Positions 1 through 10,990 of a stretch of 64,000 nucleotides of DNA are shown piece after piece. The stretch lies in the NCBI GenBank assembly GCA_037576195.1, contig CM075101.1, positions 16,926,001 to 16,990,000 on the forward strand. The letters are read 5' to 3'. The position numbers and the translations under genes are program-made. Under the pieces are notes generated by a model. It had not been told where the DNA came from. It saw nothing but the letters and a program-made list of their open reading frames with translations, and did not search any database. Position 1 is the first letter of the stretch; every line of letters starts with the position of its first letter. The stretch comes from Phytoseiulus persimilis. Its lineage: Eukaryota > Arthropoda > Arachnida > Mesostigmata > Phytoseiidae.

Positions 1-44
1 TGTGGTCAGAGACACAGAGAGTCAGAATTCGTTCCGCCTTACAG

Positions 45-2095
45 ACGCGCCGGAGGCGGTGGTACTATCCGCGGACGAAGTCGAACTTCTCGAGGGACAC
101 AGTTTGGTGGATACTATCACATGCTCGGCCGCCGGCAACCCGCCACCGAAACTGGTGTGGACCCTGAACGATCGCGTCATTTGTTCTGGCTCCAATCTGG
201 TCCTTCCGGACCCCCTGCGTCGAGAGGCGAGTGGGAACTACACTTGCACAGCAACCAACAAATATGGAGAACGGAGTGCCAGTGCGATGGTCAACGTTCT
301 TCACAAACCCGACTGCGTGGTCACTAAGGAGGAGGACAGCACCGGGGATATCGTGCTCACATGTGAGGCCATCGCTGCCCCACCGGTTCTCAGTTTTTCA
401 TGGTGAGTGCTCCGCAGTGAGTTCATGAGTCGAAGGGCAATCTTGGAGTCCATTAACAGCCATCGCCCAGAGTTTGCGCGGATCCAGTCCTGATGACCGT
501 TGATCTTTGCAGGCATCACAACAATAAGTCTCTATCCGAAGAGAACTTGATTGCGGGCGACACTCGCTCTGTGCTGGTCCTGCAATCTCCCGATTCCTTC
601 GGGCAGTACTCCTGCGTGGCCACCAACCTAATCGGATCTTCTGAACCTTGCGTCGTGCGCTTAACACGATTGCCTTCCCCGGCAGGATGGGTGAACCTTT
701 TTTTGAAGGAGGAAAACATTCTCATACTCACCCTGGCGCTTGCAGCCATTCTTGTCATTGCACTGATGGTCTTCGTGGCACTCGCCTTCATACGCAAGAG
801 ATGTACGTGTTCTGCATTCGGTGAGCCCCCTCCTGCGTCGACGATGCTTCCTTCCCGCTTCACTTTCCCAAATCAAATTTTGAGGTACCGCTCCGGGTAC
901 TTACCCCGGTCTGTCCCCGCTGTTAATTCCGAACGGCTTGACTTCTCGATGAGGTCAACCTCTCTCCAGGCCTCTATTCCAAGTCCTACTTCCGACGCGT
1001 GATGACATCAGAATGATTTCCTGCTTTCGGAGACTCGTTCTCAACGTCATCGGCGAGAGCATGAGCGGTGGTTTCGATTTCTGCCACTCACGCTCCGATT
1101 CACCGATTTACGAGAATAGTCGTCATGGTTCCCACAATCTTGCGACACACGCTTTCGGGCAGTGGAACTCTCGGGGCGGTTACGGGCCGGGGGGGCTCTT
1201 TCTTCGGGCGGCGGGAGGAAGCGGAGAAACCGAACCCTTGTTTTCGGTCGTGCGTCTTCTTGAACGAGCTACGGAATCCTCGTCAGCTCGCTGTTCACGA
1301 AAAACTTATCCGCAATGAGCCTTCAGAACACGGGATCCTAACTGACTGTTTTGATTCTATTTTCCAGCCGAGGCGAAACCCCGGATTCATCGTGAAAAGT
1401 TCGTACCGATTCTACAGCGTTCATTTCGGAGAATCACTCTGATCTCATGTTCTCATCTGGACGCACCCACTGAGCCTCTGATGAAGTAAAAAATCTGAAG
1501 TTCCCGTATTTATCCTTGCAGTGCGCGGCTGGTTCTCATGGATGAAACACTGCCACATGTCCGAGCCGACACCAAAAGTCAACTGCTCCTCCCCGATGGG
1601 ACACCTCTGATCTTCACCCCACAAGGGCGAGCGACTACTTTACCTCCAGAGATGATAGAAAACCCTTACCAGAACATCGCCGAGTGCCGTAGCACTGGAT
1701 ACGATCGCGAACATCCGTCGGAAGCTTCAGCACACGGAGCCAAGATTGCGACGCTGCGTTCTGGCATGCGAACTGTTGCCTCCGACGAAAATAATTACGC
1801 GCTTCCGAGCGAGGCATCTCATCAGGGTGGCTGTCATCTCCTGCGGTCGCGTCACGAAACGAAACCTTCGCTCACCGTGAACCGCTTGCACGCTGTCAGC
1901 CGGGAAGACTTCGCATGCGTTCCGTTGGAGGATCGCGGGACTCAACGACGTCAGCGAACGCTGCAGCCGTCAAGAGCGATTGGGAGAAATTACGCAACCG
2001 GAACACTGGCCGGCGCCCCGTATTACACGGCCGCTGCGAGCCACACAATGCAAGGCGGATCCCGGGGACTTCTGCATAAAATCGGAGATATTTGA
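45..2095 (+). CDS. Ig-domain transmembrane receptor, 3' part (partial gene)
   Basis: This is the C-terminal part of a single-pass cell-surface protein with at least two Ig domains. The exon at 45-402 follows an acceptor (ttacag) and carries a full I-set-like Ig: Cys in ITCSAAGNPPPKLVW, then SGNYTCTATNKYG. A second Ig begins at VLTCEA and is split by the intron 403-512 (GTGAGT...TTTGCAG). The join restores a Trp codon in phase (SFSW/HHNN), and the domain ends with FGQYSCVATN. A hydrophobic segment of about 24 residues (roughly 715-790) followed by RKRC is the membrane anchor and stop-transfer. The exon ends at a GTACGT (803) or GTGAGC (821) donor, both phase 1. A 1522-2095 exon encodes a Ser/Thr/Arg-rich tail ending in TGA. 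Its frame needs phase 2, so a small exon is probably missing from this model. The extracellular N-terminus lies outside the window. Adhesion or receptor function is inferred from the architecture, and the exact family is not recognised. Confidence 0.75.
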
Positions 2096-5000
2096 GAATA
2101 GACTGGAAATTTTAGGAAAAAATATCCGTCTCCACTCGTGTGTTTTGAAGTTTTGAACAGGAGGAGAGAGGACGCGAACGGGGGAGTGAAGCGGCTCGGA
2201 GGGCGAGTGCGATTCCCGACGCAGCACGAACCGTCGGATCGCGGAGAAACTCACTCCAAGTACAACTCACAGATTGCTTGAAGACGTCCACTTATTGAAT
2301 AATACTTTGAGCAAGTTGAAAGTCGGAGTCGCGTGAGACACTTCGAGTGAATCAGTAGAGCCGGAAACCGAGGAGAGTCTAAACCACGGAGGTCTCTCCG
2401 TGGTTTTGGAAGTGATAGTTCACCGTTGATACTATGTACAGTTGTATGGAAACGTGATAAAACCGAAGGAAACAGAACCTATTGCCGACGATGGTCTCTT
2501 GGGTGCCGAAGATTACTGAGATAGCCAGCCTCGCTCCTCGCCAGATTTTCATGTAGACTGGACGAGGGCGTGCGATTTGAAATACGTAAGGGAATCCGAT
2601 CGATCAATGCGGAGGCACTCATATGTATGTAGAGAAAACCATCTCGCTGTTGAACGTGACACTCTCTGTTGTAAAGTTGAAGGCCCGTCCGTTCGGGAAC
2701 CTCGAGAGTTCTCGAGTTGGAGTAAAACCTACCAGAGTTGCTCCGGGCTGAAGGAGTTTGTTGTTCTCTCGCTCAGCAGAGGTTGGCCTTAATCGTGTGC
2801 TCTCTTAGACATCGACAGGGGAGTTAGTGTTCGTATCATTGTACAACCCTAGCCACAAATCATACGAGCCCAACGAGCAAGTTTTTTTCTCTGTGTTTTG
2901 GTTGACGGGACGCGTTCGGATTTCAACATTATCGCCGCAAATTGTGAGGCGGGGAAAATCGAGCAGTTCATCGTGGAAAATCCAAGAGAGGTTGTTTACC
3001 TGACATTCATTCGATATCATCGAGTACGATGTCGTACATCACACCTGTGTCACTTTGGTTCCACGTCGAATTCGGATGGAGTCGGCTCCTGTCCTCGGAG
3101 TTTTGAAAACCCACCGCAAATCAGGACTCGGGAATAATCTAGAACGTTCAGCTGCTTTCAATCGGTCTCGGATTCGAATTCGCCATCTTCGTCGATCACT
3201 GGGGCTGAAACCTCGAATCGTTCACGGTTCTTATCATCAGCCCTCCAACGGATCTGAGCAGCGCTGACTGGGGCAAAACTTCAACTACACAGACTCCTGC
3301 TCCTCTTTAACCCTATTCCGCTCTCGAAGGGCTCTCGTGCTCCGCGTTCGAAGATCCGGTCTCCTTTAATTCGGTGCGATAACCTACATCAGAGCGCTAC
3401 GGCTCGCGAATGTGGGGAAAAGAAAAGCACGACGGAGTAGACCGGCCCGATAAGAGAGGAATTCGGGCGAAGCGGGGCAGAATTCAGAGTGTTCAAAAAA
3501 CGTAACACACGATGTCACAGTCAGCAGGTTCAGACTTAAGAGGAGCCTGGTTTGACTGGCCATCGCCGTTATGCGCGCCAATGCGGGAGGGCGATTTCGC
3601 TTTCGAAACTGTGGCGGGCGTAAAACGACTCTGAAGCGATGGAGGCAATCAAAGCTTGGAGAGAAACACGAAGATCAATGGAGTAGGGAAAGCTCTGACC
3701 CTTCGCAGAGCGATGACTCAGTCTAATGATTGGGTGATTGTAGAAGAGGAGCATCATCCGTGGGTAACCTCGCATTATTTGGAGAACTTGATCGACTCGA
3801 CTGCCAAAATCGCGGTAGTTTCCCGGAACTAACTCGCAAACTCGACTGATCATTCCCCATTCATACGCTGGGAGAAGGAAGATGACGGTTGCTCCGAAGC
3901 GAATCGTGAACGAGAAGCTTTGTTGGTCTCTGTAAATAAGTCCCGGTAGGTATGAACATGACAACGGGTGTTGCAATATCGTCCACCAAGAGGAACTGGG
4001 AGCTCGAGATGCCCGATTGGAAGAAACGAGGGGAGAACGGATGTTGCGAGGGATTGGTGGAAGTAATGGCCGAAGATCTTGGGTTGAACTTCAGCTCACA
4101 CTCAATTATTCATTTTTCCTCTTATAGAGAACATCAAATTAGTGCCCAACACCTTCGGTTCCTGAGCATCTTACTGCAACATCGCTCTTCTCCCTACTTA
4201 CGCACAAGTCATTAGAGTATTGAATAAGTGAATAGGAATAAGGAGCTCGTCACGCAGGGCATGCGAACGAGAATCGCGGACGCGGCGACGTGCTTTGACG
4301 CGGAGATAATTCCTAACAACATACCTTCTTATCCGTAACCAAATGAGTGTATATGTCTCCAATTAAACGTGGCGTCGAAACTCTATTGAATATTGAGGAT
4401 CGTGGATTGAAAAATTATGACATGATGAATCCAATGGAACAGTTAATATCAGTAATCATATGTACTTATACTATGATGATGAAATCATAATTATTAATGG
4501 AATCATGAGACACACAAGAAATAAAGGGAATGTATAAGTTTCCGGTCAGCTGACAATGAGCCAGACCGGTGCTGGAACGAATCAAAACTCGTCTTACATG
4601 GAATACGTTGGATCCGGTTCCTCTTGGAAACCAGGTCCGAATAGCTCAATCATTCTATCTCAGGAACATTTGCATGATAGCTCCATTATTGTCAGAATAT
4701 GATAGCTCGCGGTCGGAAGAACTCCGCTCCATCAACATCCTCGAGTAGGCTGGAGCCGAAGCTGCTCGGAAGAGAACAGGGATACGGCATTCCAACTGTC
4801 GTTCATCACTGCAGGTGAGAGCTGAGCGCTTTCCCGGTCGCTCAGTCAATTACTATCCGGTTAGCCGATCTATTCGTTCTCGAGAGCGGGGGAGGATTTC
4901 ACCCTCTGATTTTGGTCGAGTTTCTCCATCCTATTGACAATCTAAATTTTTTGCACCCGGCCTGGAGATCATTCTGCAAGCCGGCTTCGAGGGTGTTGCT

Positions 5001-6440
5001 AGCCGGCCATTCATTCATGCGAGCAAACGAACATATGGAATATGAGTTTCATTAACATAGACTTCGAACCCCGATTTCGTGCTCTACCGGTTGTCCTTCG
5101 CCCTCTTCCGGGCGGCATCCACTCGTGAGTCCCCGCGTCATACTCTGGACTACAGAAATGAGAACTGAGGAGAAATAGCGGCCCAGCTCGATGTTCGCGC
5201 CGTGCGAGAAAGTCGACGAGTTGCATAAGCTGCTCGACGAATGCTGCGATTTTCTCATGAACCGTTACACGCCCACTCGTCACATCGAGCCTGCAATGCA
5301 TGGCATTGATCAGGCCACGACTCGAGAGATGTGTGTCACGGAGCTGCTCGAACCCGTTTCCCAGCTTGGCTTTGGCTTGCTTCCTTCTACTTGAGGAACG
5401 CGAGTCTTTGACAGCGAGCACAAGGGGATCTCTCCCCAGCCAATCACCATGACCGGTAAGAATCCCGCCAAGTTTCCGCGAAAAGACTGCGGAGAGCTCA
5501 AAGCCGTAGACGCCCCTTGATTGAGTCAGGATTACATAACACTTCAGAAATTCTCGATCTTCGTAACGTTACGCAAAGTCATGGTTGAAAGGATCCTGTG
5601 CCCACGCTGGAGGCCTCTAAATGGACACTCAAGACCCAGATAAAGGAAGCTGACCATCTCTAGGGCTGTCTCGCCAGCCTCTCCAACCAGGCATGGATGG
5701 TCTGGCGCGGGTCAATCTCTCGCTATACCGATAACTCCGGGGGTCGACATGTTTTGATTTCGTTACCGATACTTCAACGACTCAGGAAGGATTTCTAGCC
5801 GCTGACGATACTTTGAGAAATCCGCAGTCCCTCGGATCTTCCCATAAAGTATGTCATCAGGCGGATCGGCTGAAAATAAGCAACTCCGAACATCCGTTTC
5901 TTCCCTATCGTTCTTTCGAGTCACACTCGTGAAAGGAGCACCGTCGTCTCTTTCTGTTGATGTGCAGGGGATCCCGTAAGTTCGACCGATCGAGTTCGCC
6001 AAATGGTCATACGGCTGGAACCCACAGTACTAGCTGACCGGAATCCACTTCACCGAGTCCCTCTTCACCGAGAAGATCCCTCGTCTAATCAAGAAGAGTT
6101 AGCACCGGAGATCAGCGGGCCACGGGGTCCGTATGTCAGGGATCAAGATGTTCCGGCCCGCAATTTTCGTTCCTGAGAGATTTCGGCGACAGGGCTTTTC
6201 GGCTCCGATCGGTGGCTGTCGTCTGTGCATGCTCTGCTGACTGTTCAGGGCGATTTTTGCTCTCTCTCTCTCCTTTTGCTCCTGTATTCGTGAGAATTGA
6301 TCGGGGTATTCGGGAAAGGAGCTGGAAGAATGGCGTGTGATTGTGTTTTCTATTCGCGTCCATGGGTAGAAAGTCGCATTCCGTAGAACGGCCCGAAAAT
6401 CTCTAGCCTAGAGGCGTCAGAAGTCAATCGATCGAGTTCG
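2096..6440. other. Gene-poor stretch after the Ig gene
   Basis: No protein family, RNA gene or repeat is recognised here. A canonical AATAAA lies at 4520-4525, but it is 2.4 kb from the Ig stop codon, so linking it to that gene would be a guess. Open frames exist on the minus strand at 3569-3976 (135 codons) and 5011-5421 (136 codons), and on the plus strand at 5191-5394 (67 codons, MFAPCEKVDELHKLLDECC...). The last two overlap on opposite strands and both have plausible composition. None shows a motif or paired splice sites that decide between coding and chance. Confidence 0.4.
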
Positions 6441-6449
6441 TACCCGGAA

Positions 6450-7424
6450 CCGGACATTGCGGCGCAGTCATTATGACGCCGGACATCTAGACGCTAACAT
6501 CTTGGCGCAACGGACATTTGGCGCAGAACGTTTGGATTCAGATGGAGTTCTCATGAGTTATCCTAACAGTTGGGATTGTATTGTCCCGCGGCTGGCGATG
6601 CCTCGCGGTGCATCTGACCACAAGAGCTTTCGTCTATGGTTTCCGCTGCCACAGAGACGGAAAATTGTTCGGTCCCAAATGAGCAGGTGTCGTCGGCGCA
6701 GAATCGTCACCAAACATACATTTTTCCTCCAAATCAGGGTCTGAAAGAGGGCATAGAACCATGAGCTCCCGGTGGCTATGTTGACGATAGCTGGGATAAC
6801 GGTGTGAGACACGCGCGGGACGAATTTCGCAAAACTTCCACAACTATCGCTACTCTATCTCGGCGACGGATCCGTAGTCCCTTAGCCCGCTCTCATCTCT
6901 AATCAACCAGAAGCCGGGGACACTGATGAGAAACTCTTGAGAGCCCTGCCGGTCTCGTCAGCTCTGAAATGCCACCAGCGGGGAGGCTGTCAAACAGAAG
7001 GCGTTCGTCTCGCCTCAACAAAAAAACGGAAAACGGTATGGTGTCCCAACAGACAGAGCTAACGTTTCCGAGGGGAATCTCCATTGACTCGTCTTTCCCA
7101 TCGAAACCGAGACCTGTCTTATAGAAGTCTCCAGAACTCCTAGCTTAGGATCTCTGGAAGTGCGTCACAGCAGACTCCCTCATTATCGTCTCCCACAATA
7201 ACCCGCGCCTGCTTCATTTCGACGTTGGGAACGCCATTCCGACGGATCATCCCTCCCGGGATCCCCATGGAAATCGAATCCTCTCGCTTCATCCAAATCT
7301 GCGTCGAATTCTCCTACGCCAAGATGTCCAGTGCGCCGAAATGTCTTGCGCCAATATGTCCGTTGCGCCAAGATGTCCGTTGCCCAAACTGTCCGGCGTC
7401 AGGATGACCGCGCCAAAACGTACC
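6450..7424. mobile_element. Non-autonomous DNA transposon (MITE-like) with iterated inverted repeats
   Basis: The left side (about 6452-6533) and the reverse complement of the right side (about 7325-7424) share the same text. Both read GGCGC.GTCAT..TGACGCCGGACA, followed by copies of a short motif close to ACGGACATNTTGGCGCA. The right arm has about four copies of that motif and the left arm two to three. The interior of about 0.8 kb has no convincing transposase, only short broken frames. Long terminal inverted repeats made of sub-repeats around a non-coding core fit a deletion derivative of a cut-and-paste DNA transposon. The target-site duplication and superfamily could not be settled, so the ends are good to perhaps 20 bp. 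Confidence 0.55.
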
Positions 7425-7616
7425 GGTAGGATTCATTCGATGCGGACAAAGATCTATACCTAACTTGCCATTGAGCACAGGGACCTAGCGGAAGAAGATC
7501 TTTACTATCCTCACTGTATGTAACCAGCCGGCCTTTGGCCGACTCGAGTCGGCCGGCGTTCCGTGGCATCGAAGTACTTTTCACTCTCTTCACTGGGTCA
7601 GTATCATGGTTTTGAA

Positions 7617-7810
7617 AAGTATGGTCAGATTGGTCCCGGAATCACCCCTCCAGAGTTGGGAAGAAATGGTCTGATTGGTCCCGGGATCAACCCTCCAAAG
7701 TTGGAAAGTAATGGTAAGATTGGTCTCGGAATCACCCCTCCAGAGTTTGAAAGTAATGGTAAGATTGGTCCCGGAATCAACCCTCCAAAGTTGGAAAGTA
7801 ATGGTAAGAT
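7617..7810 (+). repeat. 45-bp tandem repeat array, segment 1
   Basis: About 4.3 units of a 45-bp repeat whose core reads ATGGTCAGATTGGTCCCGGA and continues through ATCA(A/C)CCCTCCA(A/G)AGTTGGAAAGTA. The array stops inside a unit at about 7810. A 108-bp non-repeat spacer (7811-7918) separates it from segment 2. The unit length is a multiple of three and lacks stop codons in several frames on both strands, so long but probably meaningless open frames run through it. Confidence 0.95.
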
Positions 7811-7918
7811 AATGGTAGTAATATAGGATCCGCTGAGCTTTCTCGCGCCTGAAGTGAAAGGCTGATGTGCTTATATATTATGCTATGTACACACACAGAT
7901 CCAAATAAAACCATAACC
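7811..7918. other. Non-repeat spacer inside the 45-bp array
   Basis: AT-richer sequence between array segments, containing a BamHI-like GGATCC and a run TATATATTATGC. It interrupts the array in mid-unit, so it may be a small insertion or a rearrangement junction. No terminal repeats or target duplication can be seen. Confidence 0.5.
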
Positions 7919-8230
7919 ATAAGATTGGTCTCGGAATCACCCCTCCAGAGTTGGAAAGTAGTGGTAAGATTGGTCTCGGAATCACCCCTCCAGAGTTGGA
8001 AAGTAGTGGTAAGATTGGTCCCGGGATCCCCCCTCCAGAGTTGGAAACTAATGGTCAGATTGGTCCCGGAATCAACCCTCCAAAGTTGGGAAGTAATAGT
8101 AAGATTGGTCTCAGAATCACCCCTCCAGAGTTGGAAAGTAATGCTCAGATTGACCCCGGAATCACCCCTCCAGAGTTGGAAACTAATGGTCAGATTGGCC
8201 CCGGAATCAACCCTCCAAAGTTGGAAAGTA
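7919..8230 (+). repeat. 45-bp tandem repeat array, segment 2
   Basis: Seven consecutive 45-bp units in the same orientation as segment 1. They mix two unit types, tCtcggaatcaCcc...ccaGag and tCccggaatcaAcc...ccaAag. The last unit is cut at ...TTGGAAAGTA by the Tc1 element that follows and resumes exactly at 9791, so segments 2 and 3 were one array. Confidence 0.95.
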
Positions 8231-8479
8231 CACTGAAGGAAATGCTTTTAGAATCAGGCGGAAATTTCTACGAATTCATACACCACATGGGAAACCCTCG
8301 GATTAAACCTCGTGTGGGAGTCAAGTCGAGAGGACAAAGATGTCTCAAGGCTTCGGAGTGACCCCCAGATTCTTCTCAACGAGGAAGATGCATGAACAGC
8401 GAAAATCGGCCGGAAATGCTTTTAGAATCAAATCGATTTTCGATTACTCTATCTGATCGGAAGACACATTAAAGGCTTC

Positions 8480-9523
8480 TCAATAGTTTATCTGTTTCCC
8501 CTTTCTCGATATGACCTGGAACACGCGATCTGGCATGGAAGAGATGAGATTATCAATTGTTTCCTGCACAATACTGCTCCAAGCATTCACTATGCCTCTT
8601 TTCAGTTCATCCACATTTTCGAATCGCCTGTTTTCCGTGTATAACCGCCGAGCGACGATGCCCAGGAGGTTCTCCATGGGATTCAAGTCAGGGCTGCACG
8701 CTGGCCACTTGAGAACCTTGATCCTCTTGGACTTCAACCACTGATTTGTACTCGAGCTGGCATGCACAGATGCATTATCATGTTGAAATATCAGTTTGAG
8801 GGGGCGGAACCTCCTCAAAAAAGGTGAAAGATGAGAATCTAGCACCCCTTGATATTCTATGGAATCCATTCTTGATGAGGGAAACGCTAGTTCCACTTTC
8901 CCCACGGGCCCAAAGCAACCCCAACACATGACCGATCCTCCCCCGAAATTGCGTCGTGAAAAGATCATTGATTCCTTCCTTAAATCTCTCCAGTAGTGAT
9001 TGAAGCCGTCCGGGCCGTCGAGGGAGAACTTTTTTTCATCGCTGAAGAGAACCTATGGAAGTGGAGTGTCTCAAATGCAAGCAAAGAAACTCTAACAGCG
9101 ATCCTACCGTTTTCCACCTTCGTTTCATGTTTTCTTTCGCAAAAACCAGCCGAGCATCAATGTGACAAGGTTTCAAGGTCGGCGCGCACCTCATTCTCGC
9201 CGATTGGAGGTGTTCTTGCTCATTGATGACCTGACGAATGCGCCTCGGAGTCACACTAAGTTCAAGATCTCGTCTGATCTGCGTACTCGAACGTGTTGAG
9301 TACGACGCAGCGCGGCAAATGCGCCTCTTATCGGCCGGCGAAAGCTTGGACTTCACTCCGCGCTTCTTTTTACGGTTGTAGAGATCTCGGTTCTTGAGAT
9401 AACTTGATCAACTTTTTGCGAACGCTTGATTTTAGCTCCGATAGCTCTATGTGTCAGACCACATTCGAAAAATGCATCGATCTTCGCTTTTTCTTCACCG
9501 GTCAAACTGTTCGCCCTCGGCAT
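8480..9523 (-). pseudogene. Tc1-family transposase (DD34E), frameshifted
   Basis: Cut-and-paste transposase. From the start at 9523 it has an N-terminal paired-like helix-turn-helix (MPRANSLTGEEKAKI...GLTHRAIGAKIKRSQ), a second HTH (KLSPADKRRICRAASYSTRS), then the catalytic core. The core carries Asp in [11 protein letters not shown], Asp in FQHDNASVH, and Glu in LNPMEN, 34 residues after the second Asp. Reading is broken once: about one base is missing near 9405-9412, between KRSQKV and YLKNRDLYN. A 55-bp segment (9053-9107) beginning GTAGGA and ending ATAG separates RRWKT from VLFSDEKKF. Taking it out restores the frame in phase 0, so it reads like an intron. The joined length of about 330-340 residues matches the family's usual 340. 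The copy is probably inactive unless the frameshift is a sequencing error. Confidence 0.88.
9053..9107 (-). other. 55-bp phase-0 intron-like insert in the transposase
   Basis: On the minus strand it starts GTAGGATC and ends TTCCATAG, and contains a stop in every frame. Excision joins ACG (Thr) to GTT (Val) and gives the family-typical W-K-x-V-x-FSDEKKF. Length, borders and phase fit a minimal spliceosomal intron, but a chance insertion with GT..AG ends cannot be excluded. Confidence 0.6.
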
Positions 9524-9788
9524 CGTTCACACCCAACGATCGACCCAACTTCGTTGTCTCCATGGTCATAAAACTGCTGACTCTATCAGTGATTCTAAAA
9601 GCATTTCCGGGCAGAAACCGGGAATCGTACTTCTTCTTTCTCATGGGCTCTCAGAATTCCGTCTGCCATCCTCGAAATTTCTTCTCTATATTATAGTCTC
9701 TGGCATGCGAAATAACAGACGAGAGCTCCCAACGATTGTTGGAAGAATACAGGAAAGTCGAGTGATTGTAAAAGCGTTTCCTCGAGAG

Positions 9789-10475
9789 TAATGGTAAGAT
9801 TGGTCTCGGAATCACCCCTCCAGAGTTGGAAAGTAATGGTCAGATTGGTCCCGGAATCAAGCCTCCAAAGTTGGAAAGTAATGGTCAGATTGGTCCCGGA
9901 ATCAAGCCTCCAAAGTTGGAAAGTAATGGTAAGATTGGTCTCGGAATCACCCCTCCAGAGTTGGAAAGTAATGGTAAGATTGGTCTCGGAATCACCCCTC
10001 CAGAGTTGGAAAGCAATGGTCAGATTGGTCCCGGAATCAACCCTCCAAAGTTGGAAAGTAATGGTAAGATTGGTCTCGGAATCACCCAACCAGAGTTGGA
10101 AAGTAATGGTAAGATTGGTCTCGGAATCACCCAACCAGAGTTGGAAAGTAATTCTCAGATTGGTCCCGGGATCCCCCCTCCAGGGTTGGAAAGTGATGCT
10201 CAGATTGTTCCCGGAATCACCCCTCCAAAGATGTAGCGTGATGGTCAGATTGGTCTCGGAATCACCCCTCCAGAGTTCAAAAAAATGGTCAGATTGGTCT
10301 CGGAATCACCCCTCCAGAGTTGAAAAAAATTGTCAGATTGGTCTCGGAATCACCCCTCCAGAGTTAGAAAGTAATTCTCAGATTGGTCCCGGAACCACCC
10401 CTCCAAAGTTTTTAAGTGATGGTAAGATCGGTCCCGGAATCACCGCTCCAGAGTTGGAAAGTCATGGTCAGATGG
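9789..10475 (+). repeat. 45-bp tandem repeat array, segment 3
   Basis: About 15 further 45-bp units, continuing segment 2 across the transposon. Units from about 10200 onward are more diverged, with runs such as TTCAAAAAAA and one-base deletions that change the frame. This is the usual decay at an array edge. Open frames of 147 codons (minus) and 266 codons (plus) are simply repeat translation (15-residue period). Confidence 0.95.
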
Positions 10476-10989
10476 GCCAGATGCGAAACTCAAGTTCCTA
10501 CCGATTCAAAAAAAATCGACGGGCAAAAGATGCGCCATCCTTCAGCTTTCGAAAGAAAATTCCAGAATGGGATTTTTTCACCGATATATGAGCAAAATAA
10601 TATAGAGTAAGAAAATTCCCGACAAAAAAAAACAGGAACGGTTCATCCACGGGTTGAACCGGGGCGCAAAAATGCGAACAATCCAGCGTCAAGCCGGGAT
10701 ACAGACAAAATTCGTCGGTAAATGAATTGGAAAGTACGGCGGATTGGTTTTGAAACACCTACGAAAAAACGAGACGACGATTTTCTTGTTGGGGGGTGTC
10801 CCACCCCCTCGAGAGGGGGAAACGCTTCAGCACATTGAGATTTCTTATCGATGGCGGTGGCATGTGTCCGAAATTTCTCGAGTGCTTCCGCCCAAAGTCC
10901 CCCTCAACTTGTTTTCGACGGTCCCATCTTCAGTGCTCCGGAACTTTGACGGGCGTTCATAGAATTGTCATGCTAAGGTTAGAAGATCG
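10476..10989. other. Unassigned spacer between array and endonuclease fragment
   Basis: Nothing recognised. It contains A-rich tracts (10620-10630) and no convincing coding frame. Confidence 0.4.
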
Positions 10990-10990
10990 C

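Larger units (their letters stand above)
8231..9788 (-). mobile_element. Tc1-like transposon with IR/DR termini, inserted at TA
   Basis: A 1558-bp element flanked by a TA target duplication (8229-8230 and 9789-9790). Removing the element and one TA rejoins GGAAAG-TA-ATGGTAAG, exactly a normal 45-bp unit boundary. The ends read CACTGAAGGAAATGC (left) and, on the other strand, CTCTCGAGGAAACGC (right). Each end carries two direct repeats of a putative transposase-binding site, GGAAATGCTTTTAGAATCA. Outer copies are at about 8237 and about 9782, inner copies at 8411-8430 and 9590-9609, some 170 bp apart on each side. The inner pair is a perfect inverted match, while the right outer copy has diverged. 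This is the IR/DR layout known from Sleeping Beauty-type Tc1 elements. Confidence 0.92.

Noticed and set aside
1068-1442. 124-codon frame between the Ig exons as an extra exon
   Set aside because: No splice sites place it in phase with the membrane-anchor exon and it has no recognisable features.
9791-10591. 266-codon plus-strand frame made of 15-residue repeats
   Set aside because: It is a translation of the 45-bp tandem repeat. The other strand and a second frame are open too, and edge units shift frame, so there is no sign of protein-level selection.
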